DNA of 64,000 nt from Taudactylus pleione (GCA_031769625.1 JAUIMM010000178.1:24439501-24503500), one strand, 5' to 3'; numbered from the stretch's first letter, positions 35,085-46,795 are shown. Notes: generated by a model not told the origin, from the letters alone. Program-made: numbers and translations.

Positions 35085-36560
35085 GTTAAACATTGAATAT
35101 GTGTAAAATAAAAAGGACGTGTCTGCCCCACCACCCCCAAAGCACAACCAGTCCCAAGCTTTTCATTGCCGATCCTAGTTGTGAAAATACAGGGGACAAA
35201 AAGTGTAGGGGTTCCCTGTATTTAGCATAACCAACACTGAGCTTTTTAGAACAAGTCCTGGTTTTTAAAATGCAGGGGACACAAGACGTAGGGGTCCCCT
35301 GTATATAGCACAACCAGCACTGGGCTCAGCCGAGCCGGTCCTGGTTTTGGAAATACGGGGACAAAAAGCATATGATCACCTGTATTTTCCATAACCAGCA
35401 TTGAGCTCTCTCTAGCGGGGGGATAATGCCACAGCCAGGGTAACCTTTCCACTGGGTCCCCCTGGTCGAAGCATTAACCCTGACCACTACTCAGCTACTC
35501 AGCCCAGGCCGGGGATCCCTGGGAAGCTGCCCCCCCCCAATAAATTGGTCCCCCTCTCCAGGGTACCCCAGGCCTGGGTTGATAGCCCGGGGCTATCCCA
35601 TGGGCGGTGGGTGTTGGGTTGATTGTGTAAAGTGTGGTGTATAATCATATACTTTTCATTGCAAGTGAACCACAGGTCCCAAGCAAGCCTCCTCTGCATG
35701 CTGGTACTTGAAGAACCACAAGTACCAGCATGCAAGGCATTGCGGGCCCGCTGGCACCTGTAGTCCACCTGGTAAAAAAATTAAATAAACACAGTATACT
35801 TTAATATTGTAATAGTTTATTTTACTGCATCTTCACCTGGGGACGGCGGTCTTTAAGCTCTTTTCAATGGCGGCATCAATGGCGGCATCCAGGGCTTTGT
35901 CATCTTTGCCTGGCGGGTGCCAACCCGCCAGGGCTTCAGTGTCTTTGCCTTGGGGACAGCGGCCTTTAAGCTCTTTTGCTTGGATGCTGCCGCCCCAGGG
36001 CTTCGGCGTCTTCGCCTCGGGGGTGTCAGCCAATTAAGCTCTTTTGTATGGCTGCTACCTCCCCAGGGCTACTGGTGTCCTCTTCACCTAGTGGGCGGCA
36101 GCTTTTGAGCTCTTTTGCATGGCCACTGCCCACTAGGACTTCCGGCATCTTCTTTCTTCAGGAGCTCTTCATTGCTTACTCCCAGCCGTCGGACTGCCAA
36201 GCCGCTGCTTCTCGCTGGCTTATATAAGCCAGCCGAGGGGGCGGGGTGATTACGTCGAGAGCCATGACTGGATCACAGCGGCCATCTTTGAATTTCAAAA
36301 ATGAAGAGGCGCCATGTTTGAAATGGTCACCGCTGTCGAACTCTGCAGAATGGCTGGCAGGTACTGGATCCTCTCGGATCCAGGCCCGCCGCCAATGCTC
36401 GCACTGCCGCTAAAGCCCACACTGCTGCCGCCTGCACCACCGCGTCCTTGCCTGGCTAACTCACACACAGTCGCCGGGTCCCAGCGCCGCTATCGCCCGC
36501 AAATTACAGCCATTCTGGGTCACCCAGGTGAAGCCACAGTGAGTGCACCCCCCTGCTGAA
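35085..36560. repeat. Composite dispersed repeat with ~95-bp and ~85-bp internal tandem units
   Basis: At 35,120-35,410 a unit containing TACAGGGGACAAAAAG, TAGGGGTCCCCTGTAT and CAACCAGCACTGGGCTC occurs three times. At 35,840-36,150 a second unit (CTTTAAGCTCTTTTGC plus a GCGGCAGC-like stretch) occurs about four times. A strong palindrome, CATGCTGGTACTT / AAGTACCAGCATG, lies at 35,697-35,731. Together they look like one large non-autonomous repeat. Open frames on both strands derive from these units. Confidence 0.55.
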
Positions 36561-37983
36561 GGCACCTACTGAGACTGCGCAACAAGTTAAAGCTCCCTAT
36601 CTATATAAAGGGGCATTTGTGAGGTAATAGTTTAAAAAATTTAACTTTCTCAATTACCTAAACCCCAAAAGCACCTACCCTGGAACAAGAGTTACCTAAT
36701 AAAACAAACCCCAAGTCTAAATTCACCCTGTACTCTGACTTAAGCCTTCCCAAAATCCCCCATAGACCAGAGCAGAAAAGTGGTCCTAATGGAGAGTGTC
36801 ATAAGAAACTGACAGTTGGTACTTTACATTACATTACTCCCAAATCCTAATTTTTATTTTTTTGCCCTGAAATTAGGCATGCAGCACAGAGCGACAGTTC
36901 TACCCGTCCATGCCAAATGTCAGCTCGGTACCTCCAATAGCTTTTGAGGTGTAGTCCCTTAAACACCATGCCCTCCCCCAGGAAGTCTCTATGGGAGAAT
37001 TCAGTTTTTTCGATTCAGCCTTAATATAAGGGCACGACTGTGCTCTTATAATATGTATATATTTTTTAACAACACTTTTATTTCAAGATTATTCAAACAA
37101 CAACATATCTAGCATGTAAATGTATCAGACCACATGATAAAGGACAATTTAAAGAACATGAATGAATGTTATTGCTTCTCTATTATCTGGTTTATAGATT
37201 ATGGAAGTTATATAATAATAGAATTAGGTTAGGAGAGGGAAATTCAAGACATAAATATGGGGAAGGATATGGGGAAGGATCATTCCCTCAATTGCTCCCT
37301 GAGACTACAGTGTCTCTGTGGACGAGCCAATCAACATTGTAGGTGCCAACTCATGTGCTGTCTGAGTGTAAATGACAACACCAGCACCCACTCTGCACCT
37401 CTCACCGACCCCACCCCACCTCTATCCTTCTTCTCCACCTAATCTTACCATTTGTTTTTCCTTCTGCACCTTCCCTACAAGTTGCTCAATCCATTAGATA
37501 TCTACCATTTGGATTATAGTCGCTACCCTTAATATTAAGGGACTGAACTCTCCAAAAAAAACAATTGCTTCTATTCCAGACATTAAATACATTTTGCTAT
37601 GATATAAACATATTTAGGCACTTAAAATTCACCAATTATTCTTATATTGTGTCCAAGAAATACCCAACTATCTTCTCCTTTGCAGAACACTCATATTTGA
37701 AAAGCTCTAGGGTCCATGCAGAGTAGAATGTAAGCCAGCTATGATTGTACCTTCATTGCGTGCACAGAAAAAAAATGCAGATATTCACCCATATGTAGTT
37801 GTACATGACCCCTTCACAACCATCCACATGCTTAATTTCATACCCCCCATCATTATCAGAGCACACTTGCATGAGCCCTATATTCTAGCCCACAATTCTA
37901 TCGACATGCTCTTGACAGGCCCATGTTAAACTTACATGGGAACACCTGGTTACATCCCTTCAAACACAAGTGGTGATGCGACT
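36561..37983. other. No recognised gene or repeat
   Basis: Moderately AT-rich DNA. The open frames at 37,257-37,442 and 37,741-37,929 show no family features. I see no inverted ends. Confidence 0.4.
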
Positions 37984-38170
37984 GAGGGCCAGATTCAGAG
38001 ATTAACATAAATAAAATATTTATGCAAACCACTGATCAGTTATCATATCATAGAAGCTTGCAGTGGGTTCATAAAGTGATACTCTTGGAGCATGCACAGT
38101 AGGAAACATTCAGGATAATGGGCTTGGCTCAAGTTTGGATAAGCTCATCTGCCTATATAAATAAGAAAAA
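37984..38170. mobile_element. MITE left-end fragment (GGGCCAGATTCAGAG)
   Basis: GGGCCAGATTCAGAGATTAA resembles the left end at 12,141. No right end follows before an A-rich tract at 38,166-38,188. Confidence 0.45.
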
Positions 38171-38369
38171 AATGAAAAAAAAAAAAAACATGCACTGACG
38201 GTGCCCTGAGTTCATCTGCTGGGGAGTTACAGTGGGAACAGAGTGGAGTCCATATCCAAACTAGAACAAAGCAGGGTACTCACCAGTCTTGTAACAATTT
38301 AAAAGATGGAGTTTATTTCAAATAGAAAGTGTCACAGTGCAACAATATTCAGCCGAAGTTTTGGCCCTT

Positions 38370-39350
38370 TGTCACAAGCTGCCGCCGCTTGTTACCTTCA
38401 TGCCGCTTCTTCCGGCCGCAGGAACTGACCAAGACACCAGATGGACGTGGGTGCTGCTGGGTCTACCGCATAGATGTGCTGCGTCCCAGCTCTCACTCAT
38501 CTGTGCACTCGGTTCCCATTGGTGGAAAATCCTATATCAGTATGTTTGGACTGGCGCCATGTTGCCGGCGATAGTTTACGCTTTGTGTTTGAACCCTGGT
38601 TCCTGTCAGTCCATGCCTGTCTCTGTCTGCCGGTATCCTGCCAATTCGCACAATTCTACTTGGCCTGTTTACCCAGCCATACTCTGCATCCCGAGATCGG
38701 TCTCAGCCTGTGGTCTAGCCGGCCCCACGACATTCTCCTCAGAGCGGCAATCTCCATCTCAGCCTGGTACGATCTGCATTTGCTGCTCATGCCGCCTCCA
38801 CATCAGTTTGTGGCCTAGCATCCTGTACCACCAAGGACGCACCGCCGCCTCATGGGTCGCACCCCAGCCCTCAAGGCCAAACCCCGGCTCTTTAGGCCGC
38901 CACTTGCTGCACAAGTCGCACCTCAATCCTCAAGGCCGCACCTTGGCCCACAAGGCCACAACTTGCCATATAGGTCGCACCTCGGCCCTCAAGGCTGCAT
39001 CCCGGCCCTCAAGGCCGCACCTTGGCCCAGAAGGCTGCAACTTGCCGCACAACTCGTATCTTTGCCACTAGGCCGCACCTCGACCCTTAAAGTCGCACGT
39101 TGTCACACAAGTCGCATCTCAACCCTCAATGTTGCAACTCATCACTCTGTTCACAATACTATTCCAGCACAGCGACTACCATAGAGACCTTTGCCAGCCT
39201 GAACCACCATCAGCCACTACACATCCAGTGATCACCAGGATTGCTGTGTATGCTCCTACTGCCCTGAATTTAAGACCAGGCTGCCACCTAAGTACCGGTG
39301 AGCATATCTGGCTCTTAGGGAACAGCGGGTGGCTGTCATTGGCAGTTATT
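38370..39350. mobile_element. Possible solo LTR or other retroelement part
   Basis: It starts TGTCACAAGC, like the LTR start at 51,131. It has a GC-rich first part, the phrase CATTGGTGGAAAATCC followed by CTATATCAGTATG (a TATA-like word), then an internal tandem repeat (38,840-39,140), which mirrors the layout of the proven LTR at 51,131-52,170. I cannot find a matching TGACA end or a duplication, so this is tentative. Confidence 0.3.
38840..39140. repeat. Tandem repeat, about 20-bp unit
   Basis: Units like CCTCAAGGCCGCACCTCGGC, with GTCGCACC and GGCCGCAAC variants, about 14 copies. The 244-codon open frame through it is low-complexity and not a gene. Confidence 0.75.
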
Positions 39351-40390
39351 CCTTGGTGATCATAATATCCTTCCATGGACCTTATTCATGGCACAACCTT
39401 ATCAATCCAATATCAGCAGCAAGTTGCTACTGATTTGCTACTGTGTTTTAACTTTTTGTCAAAGCACCTCCTGAGCTCTTCTATACAAACCAAACCTTGG
39501 TTTAACCAATAGTGACATATATTTTTGAGTAGGCGCACATGGTGATCAAACAAAACACCTCTGAAAAGGGCAACAAGGCTGATTACTTGTTAATGAATGG
39601 ACTCAAACCAAGCAAAGCAACACATGCCATCTGTTCAATTAGAATATTATAGTTACTCCTCAATATGACTAAACCAGAATAAACGCAATATGATACGAGA
39701 ATCCCTATGATTTACACATTAATTTACAGGCCTTCAAGATACAGGATCTGATTCTACAATGATACCGTCTTTTGCCATTTAAAGAATAATAACTGTGATA
39801 GACCCTTAAAGCAAAGACCCCTCAGACCATAGTTAATTCACAATCATCATCATAAGGAAACCTTGTAAAGAAAGTGTATTAAATCTATCAGCACATACAC
39901 ATAATGCAATAGGCGACAGACATGTAACCATGCAGTATGCACACATTTCAGTAATCGCTACCATGAAATTTCCAGTCACTATTTTCTGCATTTTTTTTCC
40001 TTTTTTAAAATCCAGTTCTAATGGGAAAGTGGTCTGCATTTATTATTTATATTCAGTTAGATAGTACAAGATATCATGCAATATTGGTCACCAACTACTA
40101 CATACCTCCAAAGCATAAATAGGACTACCACTGTTGAAAGCTTCAACCCTATCTTGGGTAGGTTTCATGAATATTTACATCTTTACTTCATCAGTTCAAT
40201 TGCTCCAAGAGTTTAATACATTTATTTCAGATATTTGTATTTAACTTGATCCAGGCCTTGAGAACATGATGCTACCAGTATCTTATATGTTCAATGTTTT
40301 TGTTCATGACAATTTCTATTACAAGCTGAGTTCATTTATATTGTATAGCTTTTCCAGAGTATGTTTTACAGTATCTACACAAATATTACA
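39351..40390. other. Unique AT-rich DNA
   Basis: No inverted repeat, tandem array or coding exon recognised over 1 kb. Confidence 0.4.
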
Positions 40391-40399
40391 AGAACATTG

Positions 40400-40850
40400 T
40401 CTCTTTCTGTTTGTTCCAAGTTGGTGCAAAAACAACTGAACCGATTTTCATGAAAACTGATCATTTTGTAGTGGAAACTCCTAGAAATAATCTGCATTTT
40501 GTTTTATTTTGATGCATCAAGTTAAAGCTGAGCAATAACAAAAAACAAAATGCATTGACATCATCAATGCAGGAGATAGGTGTGACACCATGCGCTCGGC
40601 CGCTAGGGGAGAGGTGCTTTAAATAGAATAGGCTACATAACAGCCAGTACGCAGGGCACACAGACATTGTGTGAGTGGTGGGTGAGGTGCTGCTGCCACC
40701 AGTCTGTATAGCGCCTGCAGGTCACATGGGCCACTCCCGCGACAGGGTCCCTAGACAAAGCAATACAACTAGAGCACCTCAAATAAAAAAAAGTAGGCAG
40801 AAGCGATTTCATCGTGGGTGAAGCCGCGGGTAACATCTAGCTTATAATAA
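40400..40850. mobile_element. Unidentified dispersed repeat
   Basis: Begins near ACTGAACCGATTTTCATG, which recalls the tail at 23,110 inverted, and ends in GGGTGAAGCCGCGGGTAACA, a terminal phrase I associate with high-copy elements in several animal genomes. No coding sequence inside. The family cannot be named. Confidence 0.35.
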
Positions 40851-41224
40851 GTCTGCTGACAACTCTTGCTGATCAGAGCAAGCACCACAGGACTGTATTT
40901 AAAACTGAATATGCCCTATGCACTGAGCTCTGCATTATATTGGCAAGTATGCACCGCATGTACAGTATATATACATTTCTACCCTCTTCCATTATTATGT
41001 ACTAGTTAAATTTGGAAGTAGAACTGACCAAGTAACATTAAACAACATAAGAAATGATGTGTGGCACAAGACATGTTTTTGGACCAGTGGTCGAAGTGGG
41101 AATTTTTAAGTGGGGGTATGGAAAATTTAAGGCTGTACCTATGTACGTGCCGAAGGTGCTTGCACGTCGTAAAAAGGGATTTGGCCACTCAAAAGAGGTG
41201 AGCTCTTAAGGCACGCCCCCATGT

Positions 41225-41465
41225 CATCAATGTAGTGTACCACACTGATGTACCCCTTATACACATTATGCCACACAATATATAGTGCCCTTATAACACA
41301 TTATGCCATGCAGTAATAGTGCCTCTTATACATTATGCCACACAGTATTGCCCCTTACACATTATTCCACACATAGTAATGCCTCTTACACATTATGTCT
41401 CACAGTAATACCCTTTGCAAATTATGCCATGTAGTATTAGTGCCCCTTACACATCATGCCACAGT
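41225..41465. repeat. Tandem repeat, about 34-bp unit
   Basis: Seven diverged copies of a unit like TTACACATTATGCCACACAG followed by TAATAGTGCCCC. Confidence 0.8.
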
Positions 41466-41609
41466 TAAGCTCTTGCGCAGCCTTTTACTGCCCCGTGTCC
41501 CTAAAACATCCTATAACCTACCTCTGATGAGCAACCAGCAGTAGCCTCTTACCTCCCAGTCAGCAGCAGCAGGTGTACAGCACCACTGCGGCCTTGAAAC
41601 ATCAGCTAT

Positions 41610-41770
41610 GTATGTATGTATGGACTGGGTATGGGATGCCGGCGCTCAGTATCCCGACAAGGTTAGGACACTGATACCTGCCGATAAGTATCCTAAAGCT
41701 TCCCCTAAAGCTAACCCTCCCTTCCTGCAGCCTAATCCTAACCATCCCCCTAGCAGCCTAACCCCTCTCA
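41610..41770. mobile_element. Fragment of the GGGATGCCGG / CCCTAA repeat family
   Basis: GGGATGCCGGCGCTCAGTAT, then ACCTGCCGATAAGTATCC, then CTAACCCTCCC and CCTAATCCTAACC motifs match the layout at 7,095 (inverted) and 15,465. It runs straight into the C-rich minisatellite. Confidence 0.55.
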
Positions 41771-42940
41771 GCACAGACGGCCCCCTTCCCTCACAGCACA
41801 GACCCCTCTCACCTCTCAGCACAGACCCTCCTCACAGCACAGACTCCCCTCACAGCACAGACTCCCCTCACAGCACAGACCCCTCTCACAGCACAGACCC
41901 CTCTCACCTCTCAGCACAGACCCTCCTCACAGCACAGACCCCCTCATTCTCACATCACTGACCCCGATCACCTCTCAGCACAGACCCTCCTCACAGCACA
42001 GACCCCCTCATTCTCACATCACTGACCCCGATCACCTCTCAGCACAGACCCCCTCATTCTCACATCACTGACCCCGATCACCTCTCAGCAGACCCTCCTC
42101 ACAGCACAGAATCCCTCTTTCTCACATCACTGACCCCCCTCACAGCACAGACCCCCTCATTCTCACATCACTGACCCCGATCACCTCTCAACACAGACCC
42201 CCCCCTCTCACCACAGACCCCCCCTCACAGCACAGGCTCCCCCCCTCACAGCACAGACCCCCCTCTCACATCACTGACCCCTCCCCCTCACAGCACAGAC
42301 CCCCCTCTCCCCACAGATCCACCCCTCACAGCACAGACACCCTTTTTCTCACATTTATTGACCCCTCTGACCTCTCAGCACAGGCACCCCCTCTCGCCAC
42401 AGACCCCCTCTCACATCAACGACCCCTCCACCTCACAGCACAGGCCCCCCTCACCAGACTCCCCCCCTCACAGCACAGACCCCTCTCACAGCACAGACCC
42501 CCCTCATAGCACAGACTCCCCCCTCACAGCACAGACCCCCCTCACAGCAAAGACCCCCCTCACCAGACTCCCTCCTCACAGCACAGACCCCCTCTCACAG
42601 CACAGACCCCCTGCACCAGACTCCCCCTCTCATCACTGACCCCTCCCCCTCACAGCACAGACCCACCTCACAGCACAGACTCCTCTCCCTCACAGCAAAG
42701 ACCTCCCTCTCCTCACAGACCCCCTCTCACATCACTGACCCCTCCACCTCACAACACAGACCCCCCTCACAGCACAGACCCCTCTCACCAGACTCCCCCT
42801 TCACAGCACAGACGCCCTCTCAAAGCACAGACTCCCTCACCACAGACTCCCCCCTTCAAAGCACAGACCCCTCACCACAGACTCCCCCTCTCACAGCACT
42901 GACCCCCCCTCACAGCACAGACCCCAACACAGCACAAATA
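41758..42940. repeat. C-rich minisatellite (CACAGCACAGACCCC), about 1.2 kb
   Basis: Short units of 15-20 bp built on CTCACAGCACAGACCCCC mix with units CTCACATCACTGACCCC. At 41,905-42,190 a longer block ending in TCACATCACTGACCCCGATC recurs every 60-90 bp, so there is a higher order. The opposite strand is G-run rich. Open frames here (for example 41,608-41,961 and 42,358-42,639) read Pro/Ser/His/Thr/Asp repeats and are by-products. Confidence 0.9.
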
Positions 42941-43144
42941 CCTTTCCTGACATCACTTACCCCACCCCCTGCTCAGACTGCTGTCCCCTTAGCACTGGTT
43001 CAGGACACCTTACTCCGCTCTCGGCTCCGTCCAGAACCTGATGTCGGAAAGGTGCCCCCAGCACAGGGGATAGGTGTCCTCTCGCCGGCCGGGCAGGTTT
43101 GTTCTCTCGCCGGGTCTAAAAAAAGACGGTGGTGGGCAGGCAGC

Positions 43145-43245
43145 GTGAGGGCAGTGCGGCGGTAGGTGGGCCAGTGGCGGCTCTTTGAACAGTTTTGCCT
43201 ATGCGGCGGTGGGTGGGCCAGCGGCGGTCACGGGGGCACAGCCAC
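43145..43245. repeat. Short direct duplication, about 55-bp period
   Basis: GTGCGGCGGTAGGTGGGCC (about 43,155) and ATGCGGCGGTGGGTGGGCC (about 43,200) are near-identical, each followed by a GGCGG stretch. Confidence 0.65.
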
Positions 43246-43274
43246 TTATTGACGGCCGGGTCCGGAATGAGGAG

Positions 43275-43640
43275 GAACGTGGTTGCCATGGAAAGAATGC
43301 AGCACACAGCGCCGCCATCATTTCTAATCTGGGGCTGTCTGTTAGCTAATTAGCTCATGGACCGGCAGCCAATCAAGAGATGCCGCTGCGGCTGCTCCTG
43401 ATTGGCTGTCTGTCCGGGAGCTCCAATTAGCTTGCGGACAGTCCCAGATTAATAATGATGGCTGCGCTGTGTGCTGCGCTCTTTCAATGGAAACCGGTTT
43501 GTTCTTGCAATCTTTTCTTTTTGCAAGAACAAACATCTTCATGGCAGGCAATGGGAGGCACAGCAGGGCTCAGTGCTCGAAGGAAGTGCCGGTATATCAT
43601 ACCGCTGTATACCGGCACACTTCGAGCACTGTTTTGGACC
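43275..43640. repeat. Series of three hairpins (fold-back DNA)
   Basis: First, a long imperfect palindrome spans 43,280-43,490: GTTGCCATGGAAAGA, GCAGCACACAGCGC and CCATCATTTCTAATCTGGG on the left pair with the inverse on the right; the centre is near 43,385. Second, GTTCTTGCAA / TTGCAAGAAC at 43,500-43,531. Third, AGTGCTCGAAGGAAGTGCCG pairs with CGGCACACTTCGAGCACT (43,571-43,630). Probably a chain of MITE-type arms. Confidence 0.75.
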
Positions 43641-43869
43641 ATATGATAGTCCAGCAAAAAAGAATTTAGAGAGTTGTTTCAATGCTTGAAAGATCTCAGC
43701 TGACTAACTTAAAAGCAGTTATGGTTTTGAGTTTCATTAGTAATGTAGAACAAGTACAGTAGGATGCATGAACTCTTATAAATATGTGCGATCACTACCG
43801 ATGTCTTTAGGCAAGTGTAACATGAGGCTGACATCACTTTACCTGCACCTTTTAAAGTGTGGATTGCTA

Positions 43870-44215
43870 TGTCTACAATAAAAATCAATGGGTCGACAAT
43901 AAAAAAGGTCGACAATCAATATGTCGACAGGGTCATTACTACGACACAAGCATTACGTCAGCAGGTAATTAGGTCGACAGGTTTAAAAGGTCAACATTCA
44001 CGTGGTCGGCACATGATTTTTTTTGGTTATATTAGCCTAGCCCAAACAGTCACGAAAAGCATGTATCAACCTTTTGTCTTTGAGTTGACCATTAGAATGT
44101 CGTCATGTTAATCCTGTCAACCAATTACCTGTCAACCTAATTACTCTGTTGACCTTCTGGTGTCAATCCATTGACTGTTGACCTTGTTACTGTAGATCTA
44201 CCATCAGGATACCCT
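43870..44215. repeat. GTCGAC-rich imperfect fold-back repeat
   Basis: The left half has GTCGACA words at about 20-bp spacing (43,891, 43,908, 43,923, 43,972). The right half has the opposite-strand form (TGTCAACC, GTTGACC) at similar spacing, so the region is an imperfect palindrome centred near 44,040. Likely a non-autonomous repeat built from a short module. Confidence 0.6.
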
Positions 44216-45300
44216 CCATCAAGCCCTCATGCCTGAAGCTTATTGTTTTCTCCTCCCTAAGTTATGCTATTGCAGCTCCACCATAACATATTTATAGGAG
44301 TGTCTTCCTCTAAATCAGTATACTGAGTAAACACAACACCTCTGCCTTGCAAACAGAATATAGATCTATGTTGATATTAGCCTTATATAGGACTATTTTT
44401 CTAGCAAAATAATCAGTTCTAGAAAGCATGGGGAGGGGTCAGGATGGACTCTAGGGTGTGGTGCAATTTTTTTCTGCTTTTTTTTTGGACCAATTTGACC
44501 AATTTCAAGGAGTCATGGGCACAATCTTTCTGGCATTTGCCTCATCACCCCTTAGTTTGCCATCAGCTTGTTTGGAAACAAAGTGACATATGAATGTTGC
44601 CTCTCCTGATGTCCATAGCTCAGTGTCTTCTAGTGACAATGTGTAGGCTACTGTAAAAAGACGAGACCAGCCAGCAGGCACCAATAGCCTTGTGACAGAC
44701 TGTGATGGGATGTTTAAGGTGGGGAGGATCATCCCGCACCAGACAACTTCTCCTTCTTCCTGAACTTAACATGGCACCCAACCTGCATCAGTGGACTAGT
44801 TGCAGAGCAGCTCTACAGTATATGAAGGTCCCCACTTACGCCACTTTTATGCCGACATGCTCGACTCGATTTAAACAGCAGTGGCTGGAGTCAATTAAGA
44901 GGTTACGTAATGATGTTCCACTTTATTCCTTGAGAAAAATAGCCCTGGTTTTATAGCATGGAACAATCAGTATTATTAGCCCATCCCTGAACAGAAATAT
45001 ACAATAAAGATGATGATTTGGACATGCATTTTTAGAACTCACCCACAATGCACTGAAACACTTTACTAAAGGAAAAGAAAGATCAGTCTCAGTTAGGGAT
45101 AGAGAAACTGGATAGTCACAATGACAAAGATCAAAATAAACTGTATTCCAAATTGACCCAGTGCCCGCTATAAAGCTGTTAGTTCAATGGCCCCAAGGAC
45201 TCCTGTAGATGCTACTTTAGTCAGCACTGCAGAATATGTGTATGCTATATGAGCAACTGGTCATAAAAAATAAAATAATTTGAGGGGGAATAAATCTGAC
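44216..45300. other. No recognised feature
   Basis: Moderate GC, no clear repeat ends. Open frames at 44,505-44,732 (minus) and 44,702-44,956 (plus) have no recognisable family. Confidence 0.4.
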
Positions 45301-45935
45301 AGACCTTCGATAAAGTAACTCACTATCCTATAGTCTCCTGCACTTCCTTATTGTCCGGGAGACTCCTGGAACAAGGGAAAATCTCCTGAATGCCCCATTG
45401 CCTTGTCAGACTGCACATGTACGTGTCTGGTTGCAATAGGGGGGATGGACATGGCGAGGAGAAGTGCTCGCTGGCACCATGTGCTGTACCTGCACCCAAG
45501 TCCATGGTGTCATGAGAGGGGGAGGGGCAATCGACAGGAGAAGTGAGAGATTCTTTGGACACTCCGGGCAGCACTAAAGCTGCACTACCAGCCAGATGTG
45601 GAAGCCATGGGGGAAATGACGGTGCCTTCTGGGTAATGGCACACCACTCCGTATGGCACTGCATGTATTATGCCGGGCATGCATCTGCGGCCCAATTCCT
45701 CGTTCTGACGACTCTGATCCAATCGCCCAATCGGCAATCAAAAAGGCAGATTCGCAAATATTCATCGATCCGTCAGAAAATCAGAGAAAATCATGTCAGC
45801 AATCCTTGACTCACCGATTCCAACCATTTTCGGGTTGGAAACGGGGAATCGATAATGTTCAACATGTTGTATTTCTCCGATCCCCCATCTTCGGCGGAAC
45901 AGGGAACAGTCGCAATAGTGGCTAGATGTGTGGGC
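45301..45935. other. Probable MITE debris
   Basis: About 45,340-45,400 carries the GTCCGGGAGACTCCTGGAAC motif related to 53,730-53,790. The segment 45,690-45,935 has CGAT-rich, self-complementary words (GATCCAATCG, ATTCATCGATCC, GGAATCGATAATG) typical of the GCTGGNNACACAC MITEs, but clear ends are missing. Confidence 0.35.
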
Positions 45936-46020
45936 CTATTAAGTCACCAGCAGCAATTCTGTCTCAGGGTATAGATTCCAAATCTGACATGTTTCATTTC
46001 AGTACAGTCCTATAATTAAT

Positions 46021-46273
46021 TAGGGATGTGCAGGCTCGGATAGGTTCGAATTTTCCCGCCAAGTTTGGATTTTTACCGCCAAAAATCGGGTCTCAGAAAG
46101 AGGCAAAACGTTATCTTTCATGGACAAACATCTTCTTCCATGGACTTTTGTCCAGGAATGATGATGTTTGTCCATGAAAGATGACGTTTTGCCTCTTTCT
46201 GAGACCCGATTTTTTGGCGGGAAAAATCCGAGCTTGGCGGGAAAATTCAAACCTATCCGAGCCTGCACATCCT
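46021..46273. mobile_element. Fold-back MITE with exact 10-bp target duplication (Mutator-like?)
   Basis: The arms are about 115 bp each and almost perfectly inverted (GGATGTGCAGGCTCGGATAG, TTTTCCCGCCAAG, CGGGTCTCAGAAAGAGGCAA, TCTTTCATGGACAAACATC), leaving a loop of about 25 bp. TATAATTAAT flanks both sides (46,011-46,020 and 46,274-46,283). Long inverted arms with a 9-11-bp duplication fit the Mutator superfamily better than hAT. No transposase. Confidence 0.85.
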
Positions 46274-46458
46274 TATAATTAATGCATGACTAGTTATTTT
46301 AAGAATAGCTGTAATCCTATAAATTAGCATGTGAACCACTAATGAATATTTATTTCCACGGTAAACTCGCCTACGTCACAGCACCTACATTCTTCTAATG
46401 CTGAGGCAGTCAAGTGAACTGTGGTGAGCCAGCTTGTTATAAACTGTGTTAGCACTAC

Positions 46459-46793
46459 TGGGGGCGTATCTATAATGGGTGCAGGGCGTGTGGTGCACAT
46501 GGGCCCCTGGGTCCAGGGTGGCCCACACCGCACACCCTGCACCCATATACTCTTTATACTTACCTGCCCGTTGTCTCCAGAGTGCTACTCTGCAGTGTTG
46601 GCCTGGCACTGCAGAGCAGCAAAAATCACTGGGAAAATGGGGCGGGCATTTTCCCCGAAAACCCGTGCATGCCCAGTAGATTCAGGCACTAAGCCAGAAT
46701 CTACTGCTGCACCACCCGCCGCAGCACCGCTAGAGAGAGGAGGGGGCCGCACTGAGTCTGCAAACGGGACCCTCCTCTCTTAAAACGCCCCTG
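46459..46793. mobile_element. hAT-like MITE, full copy of the family at 781
   Basis: Left TGGGGGCGTATCTATAATGG and right TTAAAACGCCCCTG carry the inverted GGGGCGT ends. Flanking 8-mers AGCACTAC and AACACTGC agree at six of eight positions. The interior begins with the same 80 bp seen at 781-880. Confidence 0.65.
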
Positions 46794-46795
46794 AA

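Noticed and set aside
38337..39184. Open frames of up to 244 codons
   Set aside because: Most of the length is a 20-bp tandem repeat and the remainder has no recognisable domain.
41608..42639. Pro/Thr/His/Asp-rich open frames
   Set aside because: By-products of the C-rich minisatellite.
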